From a bacterium (GTDB lineage Bacteria; Verrucomicrobiota; Kiritimatiellia; CAIKKV01; CAITUY01): a stretch of DNA of 64,000 bases. The stretch lies in NCBI GenBank assembly GCA_037128595.1, contig JBAXWB010000012.1, positions 62,001-126,000 on the forward strand, written 5' to 3'. Below, in pieces: positions 53,173-62,434 of the stretch; position 1 is the stretch's first letter; each line of letters begins with the position of its first letter. The translations under genes and the position numbers were made by a program. The notes below the pieces were generated by a model. That model ran no database searches and was not told the DNA's origin. It saw only the letters and a program-made list of their open reading frames with translations.

Positions 53173-54363
53173 TTATTTATTTATGGGATCGGTATCCGGA
53201 ATGGTCAGCATGGCGAAATAGGGAGCCAGGTGGTGGCGCAGGGCGGTGCCGAAAAGGAGGTGGCGGATAAAGGCAGTGCGCAAGGCGGCCGCCCGCCGGC
53301 CTTTACGGGTGCCCAACCACATGCCACAGGCGGCCCGGTTGGCGGCGACCCGAAAGGCATGCCGCCGGCAATGGTCATAGCGCGTGAAAAGGGGTTCAGG
53401 TGAGCCGCCGGTGGCACAGAGGCGTGCGAGGACAGGAGCCAGATGCCAGGCGTCCGCCAGGCCGGTGTTCATGCCCTGCCCGCCGATGGGGCTCATCACG
53501 TGGGCGGCATCCCCGCAGAGCGCCACCCGGCCCTTGAAATAGTGGCGGCACAGCCGGCGTTCCGGGGTGAAGGTGGTGACCCATTCCGCGGCTCCGGCTT
53601 CAAGCGCGATGCCGGTGACCGCCTCGACGCGTTGCACCAGAGCCGTCGCATTGACCAGCGTGGACTGGGTCTGAATCACCCAGCGGCGTTTCGATTGGGG
53701 CAGGGGAAACGATTCAATCGAGCCGGTGGGGGTAAAGAAGAGTCTGGCTTCTCCGGCCCAGGGCGTGGATTCAGGGAAGTCGCCCATTAAGAAGGACGGT
53801 TCATACGTTTTGCCATGCATGGGGATGCCCACGAAGGTGCGCATCGGACTGCGGCTCCCGTCGCAGGCGACGGCGAAACGCGCGGATAAGGTGGCGGTGT
53901 GGCCGGTGGCGGTGTCGATGGTTTCGATCAGCACCCCTTGTTGGGTCTGGGTGACGCCTCGGGGCTCCTGGCCCAGAAGCAGTCGCACGCGGGGCCAAGC
54001 ATGGAGTTTGTCGCGTAAAATGCGGACTAAGCTACTTTGCGGGATAGAGAGGACGTAGTTGAAGGGCGGGGGCAGGTCGCTCAAGTCTAATGTCCCCAGC
54101 AGTGAGGTTTCCGTCAGGATGCTGGCGCGGGTGACGGCGCAGCCGGCCTGGCGGACCGGTCCGGCCAGATCAAGGTGATTCAGGCGATTCAGCGAGGGGG
54201 GCATGACGCCGATGGCCATGGAGGAGGGGGACAGTTCAAGCCGCTTTTCCAGCAGCAAACAGGACAGCCCCTGTTGTCCCAGGAGATTGGCCAGGAACGT
54301 TCCGCTCGGACCCGCACCCGACACAATCACGTCGGCATCATAAGCATTTTGGGGACTGGACAT
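53173..54363 (-). CDS. FAD-dependent monooxygenase (UbiH/PHBH fold)
   Basis: A 396-residue flavoprotein with the FAD Rossmann motif VSGAGPSGTFLANLL near the N-terminus, the DG-like CDGSRSPMR and the second FAD motif CGDAAHVMSPIGGQGMN. It belongs to the aromatic-ring hydroxylase/geranylgeranyl-reductase-like group. Its place 10 bp after the type III PKS gene and directly before two methyltransferases suggests that it hydroxylates an alkyl-resorcinol or pyrone product toward a quinone. The C-terminal helix-rich part is about 100 residues. The substrate is inferred only. Confidence 0.85.
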   Translation of the reverse strand: MSSPQNAYDADVIVSGAGPSGTFLANLLGQQGLSCLLLEKRLELSPSSMAIGVMPPSLNRLNHLDLAGPVRQAGCAVTRASILTETSLLGTLDLSDLPPPFNYVLSIPQSSLVRILRDKLHAWPRVRLLLGQEPRGVTQTQQGVLIETIDTATGHTATLSARFAVACDGSRSPMRTFVGIPMHGKTYEPSFLMGDFPESTPWAGEARLFFTPTGSIESFPLPQSKRRWVIQTQSTLVNATALVQRVEAVTGIALEAGAAEWVTTFTPERRLCRHYFKGRVALCGDAAHVMSPIGGQGMNTGLADAWHLAPVLARLCATGGSPEPLFTRYDHCRRHAFRVAANRAACGMWLGTRKGRRAAALRTAFIRHLLFGTALRHHLAPYFAMLTIPDTDPINK

Positions 54364-54373
54364 GGGACGTCTT

Positions 54374-55438
54374 TTAGAGGAATTCGATGAGCATGGCGAA
54401 GGCGGAGAAGCCGGCGCCGAATGAGAGCAGAACGCCCCGGTCGCCGGCCTTGGGGTGACCTTGCTCGATGATCTGTTTCAAGGCGAACATGACGGAAGGG
54501 GATGACATGTTGCCATAGGTCCGGAAGACGTTGAGTGAATATTGGAGCGCGCTGGCGTCCAACCCCAGATCGCGTCCCACCTGGTCCAGGACGGCGGTAC
54601 CCCCGGCATGGACCGCCCACCAGGAGATATCCTGGCGCGTCATCTGATGCTGGGTCAGCAGGGCGGTCAGGGCCTCGCCTGCGAGTTTGGCCCCGATTAC
54701 CGGAACACGGGTCGTGAGCACATTGCGCAGCCGACCGGTTTCCTGCCGGTAGCGAAGCTGTTCGCGATATTTGGGGTGGATGCTGGAGGTGCTGCCCAGG
54801 ATACGCATCAGGCCGGTGGGGTTGGACAGCGTCGACTCCTTTTGCAGGATGACGGCGGCGGCCCCATCGCCAAAGATGCAGTTACTTACAATCAGGGCCG
54901 GGTCAGCGCCCATGAACAGGGTGGCGCTGCAGGCTTCCACGGCCACACTCAACCAGGGACGGCCCCCATGGGCGGCCAGCAAGGCCGCCGCCGTGTCGAT
55001 GTTGGGCAGGGCCCCGCCACAGCCCATGCCGGCAATATCCAGGGTTTTGACGGACGAGGGGAGCCCGAGGTCTTCCACCAGGTAGGATGACAGGCCCGGG
55101 CATAAATAGCCGGTACAGGTATTCACAATCACGCCGCCCAGGTCATGGGGCGATAGACCCGCTTCCGTCATGGCCTTGCTGGCCGCCGAGGCGCCGGTCT
55201 GCCGGGCATATTTGACAAACCGTTCGTTCAGACGGTCAGGATTCGTTTCGCAGGCATCCTCAGCGCAGTCCAGTCCGAAATAGCGGCCTTGAATAGGGCC
55301 ATCGATCAGGAGTTTGTGATAGAGGGAGTGCTCATCGGGGGTCAGGGCGAAGTGGGACGTATAAAATTCATAGGCTTCCCGCTGCGTCGCATAGTACGGG
55401 GGATTGGCAGTAGCAGGAATACGAAGGATGGTTTGCAC
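54374..55438 (-). CDS. Type III polyketide synthase (chalcone/stilbene-synthase-like)
   Basis: A 354-residue thiolase-fold homodimer that extends an acyl-CoA starter with malonyl-CoA. The catalytic triad is visible: Cys140 in DIAGMGCGGALP, His277 in WWAVHAGGTAV and Asn310 in FRTYGNMSSPS. It heads a four-gene minus-strand cluster. Such bacterial enzymes often make alkylresorcinols or alkylpyrones that are then oxidised to quinones, as in Bacillus and mycobacterial examples. Product identity is not readable here. The upstream 170 bp divide it from the divergent ThuA gene. Confidence 0.93.
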   Translation of the reverse strand: MQTILRIPATANPPYYATQREAYEFYTSHFALTPDEHSLYHKLLIDGPIQGRYFGLDCAEDACETNPDRLNERFVKYARQTGASAASKAMTEAGLSPHDLGGVIVNTCTGYLCPGLSSYLVEDLGLPSSVKTLDIAGMGCGGALPNIDTAAALLAAHGGRPWLSVAVEACSATLFMGADPALIVSNCIFGDGAAAVILQKESTLSNPTGLMRILGSTSSIHPKYREQLRYRQETGRLRNVLTTRVPVIGAKLAGEALTALLTQHQMTRQDISWWAVHAGGTAVLDQVGRDLGLDASALQYSLNVFRTYGNMSSPSVMFALKQIIEQGHPKAGDRGVLLSFGAGFSAFAMLIEFL

Positions 55439-55610
55439 AATGACTCTTTCTATCTGACAGCCGGGATCACGTTTAAAGGATGGGGGAAACTATCCTAGCC
55501 GAGGCCGGATTTGTCAAGGTTCGCATTACGTTTTGCCTAGCCAGTAGGATGAATGTCAGGCATGATTATCTCTTGTTTTGCGCAAATCAATCAATTCAAG
55601 GAGACCTAAA

Positions 55611-56396
55611 ATGAGTGCAAAAATCAGGGTAACGATCTGGAACGAATTCCGGCATGAGAAATCGAATGAAATCGTTAAAAAACTGTATCCGCTCGGCTTG
55701 CACAAGGCGATTGCCGATGGCATCAGCGCGTCTGATCTGGAGATCCGGCTGGCGTCACTCGATGAGCCGGAGCACGGGCTGACCCAGAACGTGGTCGATA
55801 GTACCGATGTCCTGCTCTGGTGGGGGCATTGCGCCCATGCTGAAGTCAAAGATGAAATCGTCCAGCGCGTCCAGAAGCGCGTGCTGGAAGGGATGGGACT
55901 GATTGTGCTCCACTCCGGCCATTTCTCTAAAATTTTCAAAGCGATGATGGGCACGAACTGTTCCTTGAAGTGGCGTGAAGTCGGGGAGAAGGAGCGTCTT
56001 TGGAATATTGAGCCGTCCCATCCGATCACCCAGGGCATCGGCGAGTATTTTGAGTTGCCCCATGCTGAAATGTATGGTGAACGCTTTGACATCCCCCAGG
56101 ATGGCAAAATCATTTTCATCTCCTGGTTTGAGGGCGGGGAAGTCTTCCGTAGCGGCGTGGCGTTTGAGCGCGGACATGGCAAGGTCTTCTATTTCCGGCC
56201 CGGCCATGAAACCTATCCGATTTACTACGACAAGAACGTGTTGAAAGTGATCGGCAATGCGGTCCGCTGGGCCAAGCCCCTGACCTATCAAGAGCATGCG
56301 GCGCCCAATGCCCAGCCGCTGGAAGTGATCAAAACGCCGAATCCCCACAAGGTGAGCGCCGGGATTGTTCAGGATATCAGCGGAAAAGCCAAGTGA
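55611..56396 (+). CDS. ThuA-domain protein
   Basis: A 261-residue ThuA-like protein (a class I glutamine amidotransferase fold named for trehalose utilisation). Landmarks are [10 protein letters not shown] at the start, [21 protein letters not shown] and [20 protein letters not shown] seven bases before 55611 fixes the start. The stop overlaps the GTG of the next gene (GTGA). ThuA proteins are linked to sugar breakdown, with the reaction not settled. It is coupled to the HAD hydrolase and may act on the same sugar phosphate. Confidence 0.88.
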   Translation: MSAKIRVTIWNEFRHEKSNEIVKKLYPLGLHKAIADGISASDLEIRLASLDEPEHGLTQNVVDSTDVLLWWGHCAHAEVKDEIVQRVQKRVLEGMGLIVLHSGHFSKIFKAMMGTNCSLKWREVGEKERLWNIEPSHPITQGIGEYFELPHAEMYGERFDIPQDGKIIFISWFEGGEVFRSGVAFERGHGKVFYFRPGHETYPIYYDKNVLKVIGNAVRWAKPLTYQEHAAPNAQPLEVIKTPNPHKVSAGIVQDISGKAK

Positions 56397-57274
56397 GCGG
56401 GTTAGTCAGGACGCTGAGGGAGTTCCGGCCGGCTCATGAGTTTTTCATCGGGATTGATTCCGATGGCTGTGCCTTTGATACGATGGAGATCAAACAGAAG
56501 CAGTGCTTTCTACCCAATAATATCAAATATTTCGGATTGGAGCCGATTGCCGGATACGCGCGGGACGCGACGGAATTCGTCAACCTGTACTCCAAGGAGC
56601 GGGGCAGCAACCGGTATCCGGCGATTCTTTCGGTGCTGGGCTGGCTCTCCAAACGCAGGGAAGTCATTCAGCAGGGCATCACCGTGCCGGATCTCCCGCG
56701 GTTGCGGCAATGGGTGCGGGCGGAGGCCCAGCTTAGCAAAAGCGCCTTGCGCTCACTGGTCGATAAAACAGGGGATGCGGAACTGCGGAACGTACTCGCC
56801 TGGTCGGAGGCGGTGGATGCGACGATCGAGGACATTGTGAAGGGCGTGCCGCTGTTCCCCTTTGTGCGGGAATCGCTGGCAAAGGCTTTCCCGAAGGCCG
56901 ACATCATGGTGGTCTCCCAGACCCCGCTTGAGGCGTTGGAGCGTGAGTGGACCGAGCATGGGGTGATTCAGTACGTTCGCGTCATCGCCGGACAGGAGCA
57001 TGGCACGAAGACCGAGCACATTGCTCTGGCGGCCAAGGGCAAATATGCCACGGATAAAATCATGATGATCGGGGATGCCCAGGGAGACTACCGGGCGGCC
57101 ACGGAGAATGGCGTCTGCTTCTTTCCCATTGTCCCCGGCAAGGAAAAAGCCTCCTGGCAGCGGTTCCTGAACGAATCCCTCGATAAATTCCTGGCCGGCA
57201 CCTACCGTGGCGAGTATGAAGCGGCGTTGATAAAAGAATTCGATGCGGCCCTGCCTGCCTGCCCCAGTTGGTAG
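56393..57274 (+). CDS. HAD-superfamily hydrolase
   Basis: A 293-residue phosphatase-like protein. The nucleophile motif is [12 protein letters not shown] (D-x-D), motif II lies in [10 protein letters not shown], and motifs III/IV in [12 protein letters not shown]. The helical cap between residues about 45 and 150 is large. It starts at GTG 56393 within the end of the ThuA gene. A sugar phosphate or similar small phosphate is the expected substrate. A hairpin repeat pair follows the stop. Confidence 0.85.
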   Translation: MSGLVRTLREFRPAHEFFIGIDSDGCAFDTMEIKQKQCFLPNNIKYFGLEPIAGYARDATEFVNLYSKERGSNRYPAILSVLGWLSKRREVIQQGITVPDLPRLRQWVRAEAQLSKSALRSLVDKTGDAELRNVLAWSEAVDATIEDIVKGVPLFPFVRESLAKAFPKADIMVVSQTPLEALEREWTEHGVIQYVRVIAGQEHGTKTEHIALAAKGKYATDKIMMIGDAQGDYRAATENGVCFFPIVPGKEKASWQRFLNESLDKFLAGTYRGEYEAALIKEFDAALPACPSW

Positions 57275-57308
57275 GTTTAGATACAGGGGCGGCCAGCGGC
57301 GCGAATCT

Positions 57309-57368
57309 GGTTTTGACAGAGCAAAACCCTCCATCGATAAAAATGGAGGGTTTTGCTCTGTCAAAACC
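57309..57368. repeat. Hairpin repeat pair, locus F (both stems GGTTTT)
   Basis: Left unit (57309-57334): GGTTTT, GACAGAGC, AAAACC, CTCCAT. Right unit (57342-57368): AATGGAG, GGTTTT, GCTCTGTC, AAAACC. The arms form a near-perfect long inverted repeat of the same plan as locus C. It lies between the convergent HAD and radical SAM genes, where it may end both transcripts. Confidence 0.88.
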
Positions 57369-57391
57369 AGGGTTAGGATGTAACGAGTAAG

Positions 57392-58846
57392 CTAGTACGT
57401 CCGCCCCATCGCCCGGCGCAGCTTATACAGCATGATGCCCCAGAGGTAGACAAAGAAGCCCAGCTCTCCGCTGCTCATTTTCAGGCGGAAGATGTGGGTA
57501 TAGCCCTTGAAGCCGCGATAGATGAGATTGTAGACAAGGTTGTTAGGCCACTTGATCAGGCGGCGCGCCAGGGGGATCAGGGCCGGGAACTCAATACAGA
57601 GCGCAAAGAACTTGTGCAGGTTCTCAAACTCGCGCTTCGTCTGGCCCTTGTTGATGGGGGACTCGACCTGATAGGACGCATGTTGCTTGTGGGTCGCGTC
57701 CAGATAGCCTTTTTTGACGCAATAATGCCAAAGCGCGGTGCGGGGATAGGGTTGGAAAATGGAGGCCCAGGCGTAAGCGGGTTTGACCCGTGCGTTGACC
57801 GCAATGGTCTCGAAGGCATTCTCCACTGTCTCGTCCGGCAACCCGACCATATTCTGGGTCATAATGGAAATGCCGTATTTGTGGAACAAATCTGCCGCTT
57901 CGACGATTTTGGCATTCGTCATGTCGCGATTAAGCACGATTTTGCGGAGTTCCTCGTTGCCGCTCTCAATGCCCATGGCGATGGTGACGCAATTGGCCAG
58001 CTTGAGGGACTTGACCACCTCTTCATTCACGAGGTTGGCACGGACGTAGCAGATCATGGGCAGGCCCACCCGCTTGCTGTAGACCTCGGCGAACTCCTTG
58101 AGCCAGACACGGTTCATGATGAAAAGGTCATCGTGGAAATACACAATCTTGAGCGGGTAGTGCTTGCGAACCTCTTCCAATTCCTGGACGACGTTCTCCA
58201 CGCTGCGTAGCCGGCAATATTGTGTCTCGTTGGCTTCCTCGCGATACATCTTCTTCAGCTTGTGGTTAAAGCAGTAGGCGCAGTCATAGGGACAGCCACG
58301 GCCGGCAAGGAAGTGCTTCACGCTGCTGTGGGCATAGGCGTAATACTTCAGGAATGAGGCCCGGTTGGGGAAGGGGAGCGAGTCCAGCGAGTGATTCAGC
58401 GGCATGATCTGGTTCTTGATCACTTCGCCATTCTTTTTGACCCAAAGGTTGGGGAGCATCGAATAATCCTCACCCGCCTGCATCTTGTTCAATAAAGCCA
58501 CGATCGCATCGTCACCCTCCCCGCGGCAGATGATGTCGACCTCGGGTTCGTCAATGATCTCGGGGAAAAACGTGGGATGCGGACCGCCCAGGATGGAAAT
58601 GAACGTGGCGTGTTTGCGGAGGCGGCGGATAAGTTCCAGGTAATAGGGCTCTGAACCGCTGGTGACCGAGAAGCCGATCACGTCCGGCTTGTATTCGGCG
58701 ACGGCCTTGAACAGGTTGGGTTCCAGGTTGGTCAGGAACAGGTCCGACTCATGGCCATGCTTTTTGACATTGGCGATCAGGCACATGATCCCCATGGGGT
58801 CGGTGATATCAAGTGAGGCCGTTTTATAGACAAATAAACACTTCAT
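57392..58846 (-). CDS. B12-binding radical SAM enzyme
   Basis: A 484-residue protein with an N-terminal cobalamin-binding domain (about 1-135, with ISILGGPHPTFFP and VDIICRGEGDDAI) and a radical SAM core with the cluster CPYDCAYCF. An IAMGIESGNEELRKI stretch follows, typical of the class. The C-terminal third is hydrophobic/basic (LAREWLI-like LARRLIKWPNNL) and may sit at the membrane. Such proteins methylate or rearrange lipids, antibiotics and other substrates; the substrate is unknown. It is a single gene, divergent from the GT4 gene. Confidence 0.9.
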   Translation of the reverse strand: MKCLFVYKTASLDITDPMGIMCLIANVKKHGHESDLFLTNLEPNLFKAVAEYKPDVIGFSVTSGSEPYYLELIRRLRKHATFISILGGPHPTFFPEIIDEPEVDIICRGEGDDAIVALLNKMQAGEDYSMLPNLWVKKNGEVIKNQIMPLNHSLDSLPFPNRASFLKYYAYAHSSVKHFLAGRGCPYDCAYCFNHKLKKMYREEANETQYCRLRSVENVVQELEEVRKHYPLKIVYFHDDLFIMNRVWLKEFAEVYSKRVGLPMICYVRANLVNEEVVKSLKLANCVTIAMGIESGNEELRKIVLNRDMTNAKIVEAADLFHKYGISIMTQNMVGLPDETVENAFETIAVNARVKPAYAWASIFQPYPRTALWHYCVKKGYLDATHKQHASYQVESPINKGQTKREFENLHKFFALCIEFPALIPLARRLIKWPNNLVYNLIYRGFKGYTHIFRLKMSSGELGFFVYLWGIMLYKLRRAMGRTY

Positions 58847-58951
58847 TGGTATAAGCCCGTGTAATCGTTGTAAGTAATCCGTACAAAAAGCGTCGACAAT
58901 ATATTCGGTCAGGACGGCGGCAACAAGTTAAATGAATGGGAAGCAGGCTGA

Positions 58952-60073
58952 ATGAATAGAATTACCGTACTTCACCTGTGTGAACATTTTGGCGATAAGC
59001 AGGTCTCTTTTCATGGGGTCTCACGGCTGTTTGAGCTCTGGCTTCCCGCCTTTGACGCCAGCCGGTTCAAGGTGCTTTTGTGCAGCCGGAAAGGACCTGG
59101 AGAGTTGGCGGATCTCCGGCTCAGGGCGGCCGGCATTGAGCCGCTCTACCTCGGGTATGGCAAGATGGACCCCCGGAACCTGTTCAAGCTGATCGGGATC
59201 ATGCGGCGTGCGGACGTGGATATCCTCCATGTCCACGGCTATGGCGCCTCGACGTGGGGCCGGATTGCCGGCGTTCTGCTGCGTAAGCCGGTGATTGTCC
59301 ACGAACATTGCAACTATGGAACGGTGCCGGTCTTTCAGCGTCCGGTGGAGTGGCTGTTAGGTCACTTCACCCGTTATGCCTATGCCGTCTCTGAATCCAC
59401 CCGCACCTTTACCGTGGAGAAGCGTCATATTCCGGCGGCGCTGGTGGAGACGCTGTATAGCGGGATTCCCCTGGCCCAGATTCGCAAGGCGGATCCGGAG
59501 TGGGTGCGGGCCTTCCGCGCGGAGCAGGGCCGGAAGCCCTCCGATAAAATCCTGGGAGTGGTGGGACGGCTCGAAAGTCACAAGGGGCATCTGGATGCCT
59601 TCAAGGCGTTGCAGGGGATATTGAAAAAACGAGCGGATGTCTATCTGTGGGTGCTGGGGAACGGCCGATATGAAGAGAGGCTGCGCGAGTGGGTTAAGGA
59701 AAACGGTCTGACGGATCGCATCACTTTTCTCGGCTACCGGAATGACGTGGTCAAGGTGATCCAATGCTTTGACGTCCAGCTTTTCCCGAGTCATCAGGAG
59801 GGCACGCCCAGTACCTTGTTCGAGGGGATGGCGGTGGGCAATGCCTGTGTGGCCTCCACGGCGGACGGTCAGGGCGAGATTCTGTCCCATGAGAAGGAGG
59901 CCCTGCTGTTCGCGCCGGGTGATGTGGAGGAGATGACCCGGCATACCCTGCGTCTGCTGGATGATCCCGGCCTGATGAAGCACCTGCGTCAGCAGGCCCT
60001 GGTCCGCATTCAGGCGTTTGACATGAAGCGCTGCCTCGACCAGATGGAACGCAAGTACGAAGAGATTGTGTGA
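58952..60073 (+). CDS. Glycosyltransferase family 4
   Basis: A 373-residue GT-B glycosyltransferase. The N-terminal half has LHLCEHFGDKQVSFHG and the ILHVHGYGASTWG segment; the C-terminal half has VGRLESHKGHLDAF and the E-x7-E-type motif HQEGTPSTLFEGMAVG. It transfers a sugar from a nucleotide donor, probably to lipid or polysaccharide. Its stop abuts the convergent phospholipase-D gene with no gap. No polysaccharide cluster surrounds it, so the acceptor is unknown. Confidence 0.9.
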   Translation: MNRITVLHLCEHFGDKQVSFHGVSRLFELWLPAFDASRFKVLLCSRKGPGELADLRLRAAGIEPLYLGYGKMDPRNLFKLIGIMRRADVDILHVHGYGASTWGRIAGVLLRKPVIVHEHCNYGTVPVFQRPVEWLLGHFTRYAYAVSESTRTFTVEKRHIPAALVETLYSGIPLAQIRKADPEWVRAFRAEQGRKPSDKILGVVGRLESHKGHLDAFKALQGILKKRADVYLWVLGNGRYEERLREWVKENGLTDRITFLGYRNDVVKVIQCFDVQLFPSHQEGTPSTLFEGMAVGNACVASTADGQGEILSHEKEALLFAPGDVEEMTRHTLRLLDDPGLMKHLRQQALVRIQAFDMKRCLDQMERKYEEIV

Positions 60074-61204
60074 TTACCGCATTCGTGAAATCTGGCGGTT
60101 GGCCAGGAAGAAATCAAGGCGGGCGAGCAGGAAGTGCGAGAGGCGCTCGAGCAGTTTTTCCCAATAACTTCGGGATTTTCCCCAGATGGCCGGATTGATT
60201 TTCCGGCAATGGGGCAGATAGCTGCGGAAGATTTCGCGCGCCTCCTGGGCCAGGCGCCCGTCTTCGATCCGGATCAGTAATTCGTAATTGATGCTCAGGC
60301 TGCGGGTATCCAGGTTGGCGGACCCGACATACACCACCTTGTCGGCCACAATCAGTTTGGTGTGGAGGATCTGGGCATGATATTCCTGAATTCCCACGCC
60401 GGCCTTCAGCAGGCGTTGGTACAGGGCGCGTCCGGCATAACGGGACATGGCGACATCCGTTTTGCCGGCGGTGATGATCTGCACATCCCGGCCCTGGCGC
60501 GCAGACCGGATCAGGCTTTTGCGGATCCGGCGGGTGGGCAGGAAGTAGGCCGAGATGATGCGGATGGAGCGGGCGTGCTGGAGATCCCGCAGTAACGCGA
60601 GCTTGATGGTGTTGTCGATTCCGCCGGGGCCGCTGGCCAGAAGCGAGGGGACCGGCCCCTCCTGTTTGCGCTTGAGAAACCTGGGGCGCCGCAATCGCAG
60701 GCGGGGCAGTTGGTGATGCCTGAATTGAGCGATCGTGAACATCCGTTCAAAGGAGGCGGCCAGATCGCGCACGACGTGGCCGGTCAGGCGCAGGCCGAGA
60801 TCCCGCCACCCGTGGGTCACCCCGTCGCCCGTTTCACTGGAGGAGATATTAAAGCCACTCACGAAGCCCGCCTTGTTGTCACAGACCAGGCATTTTCGGT
60901 GATTCCGGAAGGCGATGCGGTTGAGCGACAGGGGGTTGAAATAAGCCACCTCGCCCCCTGCGGTGCGAACCGATTCCCAGTAATCGGAGGGCAGGTTCAT
61001 GGACCCAAAGGCATCCAGCAGGACTTTAACCCGCACCCCACGGTTCAGGGCGGCCAGCAGCGCTTTCCGGATATCATCGCCCGGATAGCCGGCATCATAA
61101 ATGTAGGTTTCCAGCCGGACCGACTCTTTTGCTTTTTCAATTTCCGAGAGGAGGGCGCGATAGAAGGCATCGCCCGTCTGATACCACTGGTAGGGAGCAT
61201 TCAT
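60074..61204 (-). CDS. Phospholipase D-like cardiolipin synthase
   Basis: A 376-residue protein with two HKD motifs: FRNHRKCLVCDNKAGF and LHTKLIVADKVVYVGSAN. The N-terminus has no membrane helices, so it is like ClsB/ClsC rather than ClsA. The C-terminus is basic and hydrophobic (LLERLSHFLLARLDFFLA), a probable membrane anchor. It would join phosphatidyl groups to make cardiolipin. The ATG overlaps the stop of the upstream gene (ATGA), so it is coupled to the deoxyhypusine-synthase-like gene. Confidence 0.88.
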   Translation of the reverse strand: MNAPYQWYQTGDAFYRALLSEIEKAKESVRLETYIYDAGYPGDDIRKALLAALNRGVRVKVLLDAFGSMNLPSDYWESVRTAGGEVAYFNPLSLNRIAFRNHRKCLVCDNKAGFVSGFNISSSETGDGVTHGWRDLGLRLTGHVVRDLAASFERMFTIAQFRHHQLPRLRLRRPRFLKRKQEGPVPSLLASGPGGIDNTIKLALLRDLQHARSIRIISAYFLPTRRIRKSLIRSARQGRDVQIITAGKTDVAMSRYAGRALYQRLLKAGVGIQEYHAQILHTKLIVADKVVYVGSANLDTRSLSINYELLIRIEDGRLAQEAREIFRSYLPHCRKINPAIWGKSRSYWEKLLERLSHFLLARLDFFLANRQISRMR

Positions 61205-62304
61205 GTCTCTAACATCTGGCTGAGGGTCAGCAGGAAATCGCGGTTATCGGCGCTGAGGTAACGCATCTCTCCGCCCATGCGGCTGAAGGTTTTGCAGTAG
61301 CGCAGGTAGTAGGCCGGGTTGTCCTTGGGGGGCTCACCCTGCGTCTGCCAGTCCCAGGTGGATTCCGCCAGGTCAACCACCACAATAAAATGGCGGCGGA
61401 TCGGGGGCCCGGCCTGAAGGGCGAGGTTCTGCGACATGGAGAGCGCCTTTTCGAAGATCATGGGGGACATCACGGCGGAGCCCACGGACAGGTACACGCC
61501 ACCCTCAATCTGGCTGATGGAATGAGTGAACGACATGAAATCCCTGAGGGCCGTCCGGCCAATGGCGGCGCCGTGATTCATGGGGTGGTTATAGATGATG
61601 TCGTGCCCGATCATCGGGTGGCCGGTAAACGGGATCCTGAGGCGCGCCGCTGCGGCCTGGGCGCTGTAGGCCTTGAACGGATGTGGCACGGCCATGAATC
61701 CCGGCTTCAGTTTGAACGTGCGGATCGTGCCCAGCAGATCCGCCGCCGCGGCCACCCGGTCTGCCGTCGCGCTCAGGCTCCGGATTTCTTCCATCAGCGC
61801 GGCCTCCGAGGGAAGGGTCAGCCCCTCGCACTCCATCAGCTTGCCCACGGATTCGCCATAGCCGAGGCCCTCATAGGCGCCGACGATGATCGCGAGATTG
61901 AGGAAGAATCCGGTTTCCTGCCAGATGCCGAACTCGCCGCGGGCGACATTGGATTTGACGTCCTCACTGCTCTGGCCGAGATAGGCAAATTCCCAGTCGT
62001 GAATAATGCCGGCGCCATTGGTGGCCAGATGTGTGAGCCAGCCTTTTTCCATCAGTTTAATCAGTACAGGGGCCAGTCCGTTCTTGATGGTATGGGCCCC
62101 GAAGGCCATGACGACGGGTTTCCCGGCCTGACGGGCCGAACGGATCCGTGCCACCGTTTCCGTCATCAGCTTCATGGCGGGCTCGGCCAGTGGGGCCGGG
62201 GATTGGTCCGGATTGACGTGGTCTTTTTCGATAACAAGCTTGTTGGGCCGCTGGGCCAGTGACTTGACAATCAACTTACTGCGATCAAATTGCGGATAAG
62301 GCAT
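61201..62304 (-). CDS. Deoxyhypusine-synthase-like Rossmann protein
   Basis: A 367-residue protein that I place by GAHTIKNGLAPVLIKLMEKG, ATNGAGIIHDWEFAY and GQSSEDVKSN. These resemble the NAD-binding segments of deoxyhypusine synthase (IK-GL-P-L, NGAG-IHD-E). Bacterial relatives of deoxyhypusine synthase can have other roles, such as homospermidine synthesis. The catalytic lysine of the eukaryotic enzyme was not located with confidence. GGAG nine bases before the ATG at 62304 supports that start over an earlier one at 62343. It is co-translated with the cardiolipin-synthase-like gene. Confidence 0.6.
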   Translation of the reverse strand: MPYPQFDRSKLIVKSLAQRPNKLVIEKDHVNPDQSPAPLAEPAMKLMTETVARIRSARQAGKPVVMAFGAHTIKNGLAPVLIKLMEKGWLTHLATNGAGIIHDWEFAYLGQSSEDVKSNVARGEFGIWQETGFFLNLAIIVGAYEGLGYGESVGKLMECEGLTLPSEAALMEEIRSLSATADRVAAAADLLGTIRTFKLKPGFMAVPHPFKAYSAQAAAARLRIPFTGHPMIGHDIIYNHPMNHGAAIGRTALRDFMSFTHSISQIEGGVYLSVGSAVMSPMIFEKALSMSQNLALQAGPPIRRHFIVVVDLAESTWDWQTQGEPPKDNPAYYLRYCKTFSRMGGEMRYLSADNRDFLLTLSQMLET

Positions 62305-62434
62305 GGTGAACGTCTCCTGATAAATGGACTGTAAGACAAGCATGCAAAACGGTCAACGTCCTTCCATGCCGCTTTCCTAGTTCTTGCCAATCTGGTATAC
62401 CGTTTTTTCCTGAGGTGATGGAAAGGACTGAAAT

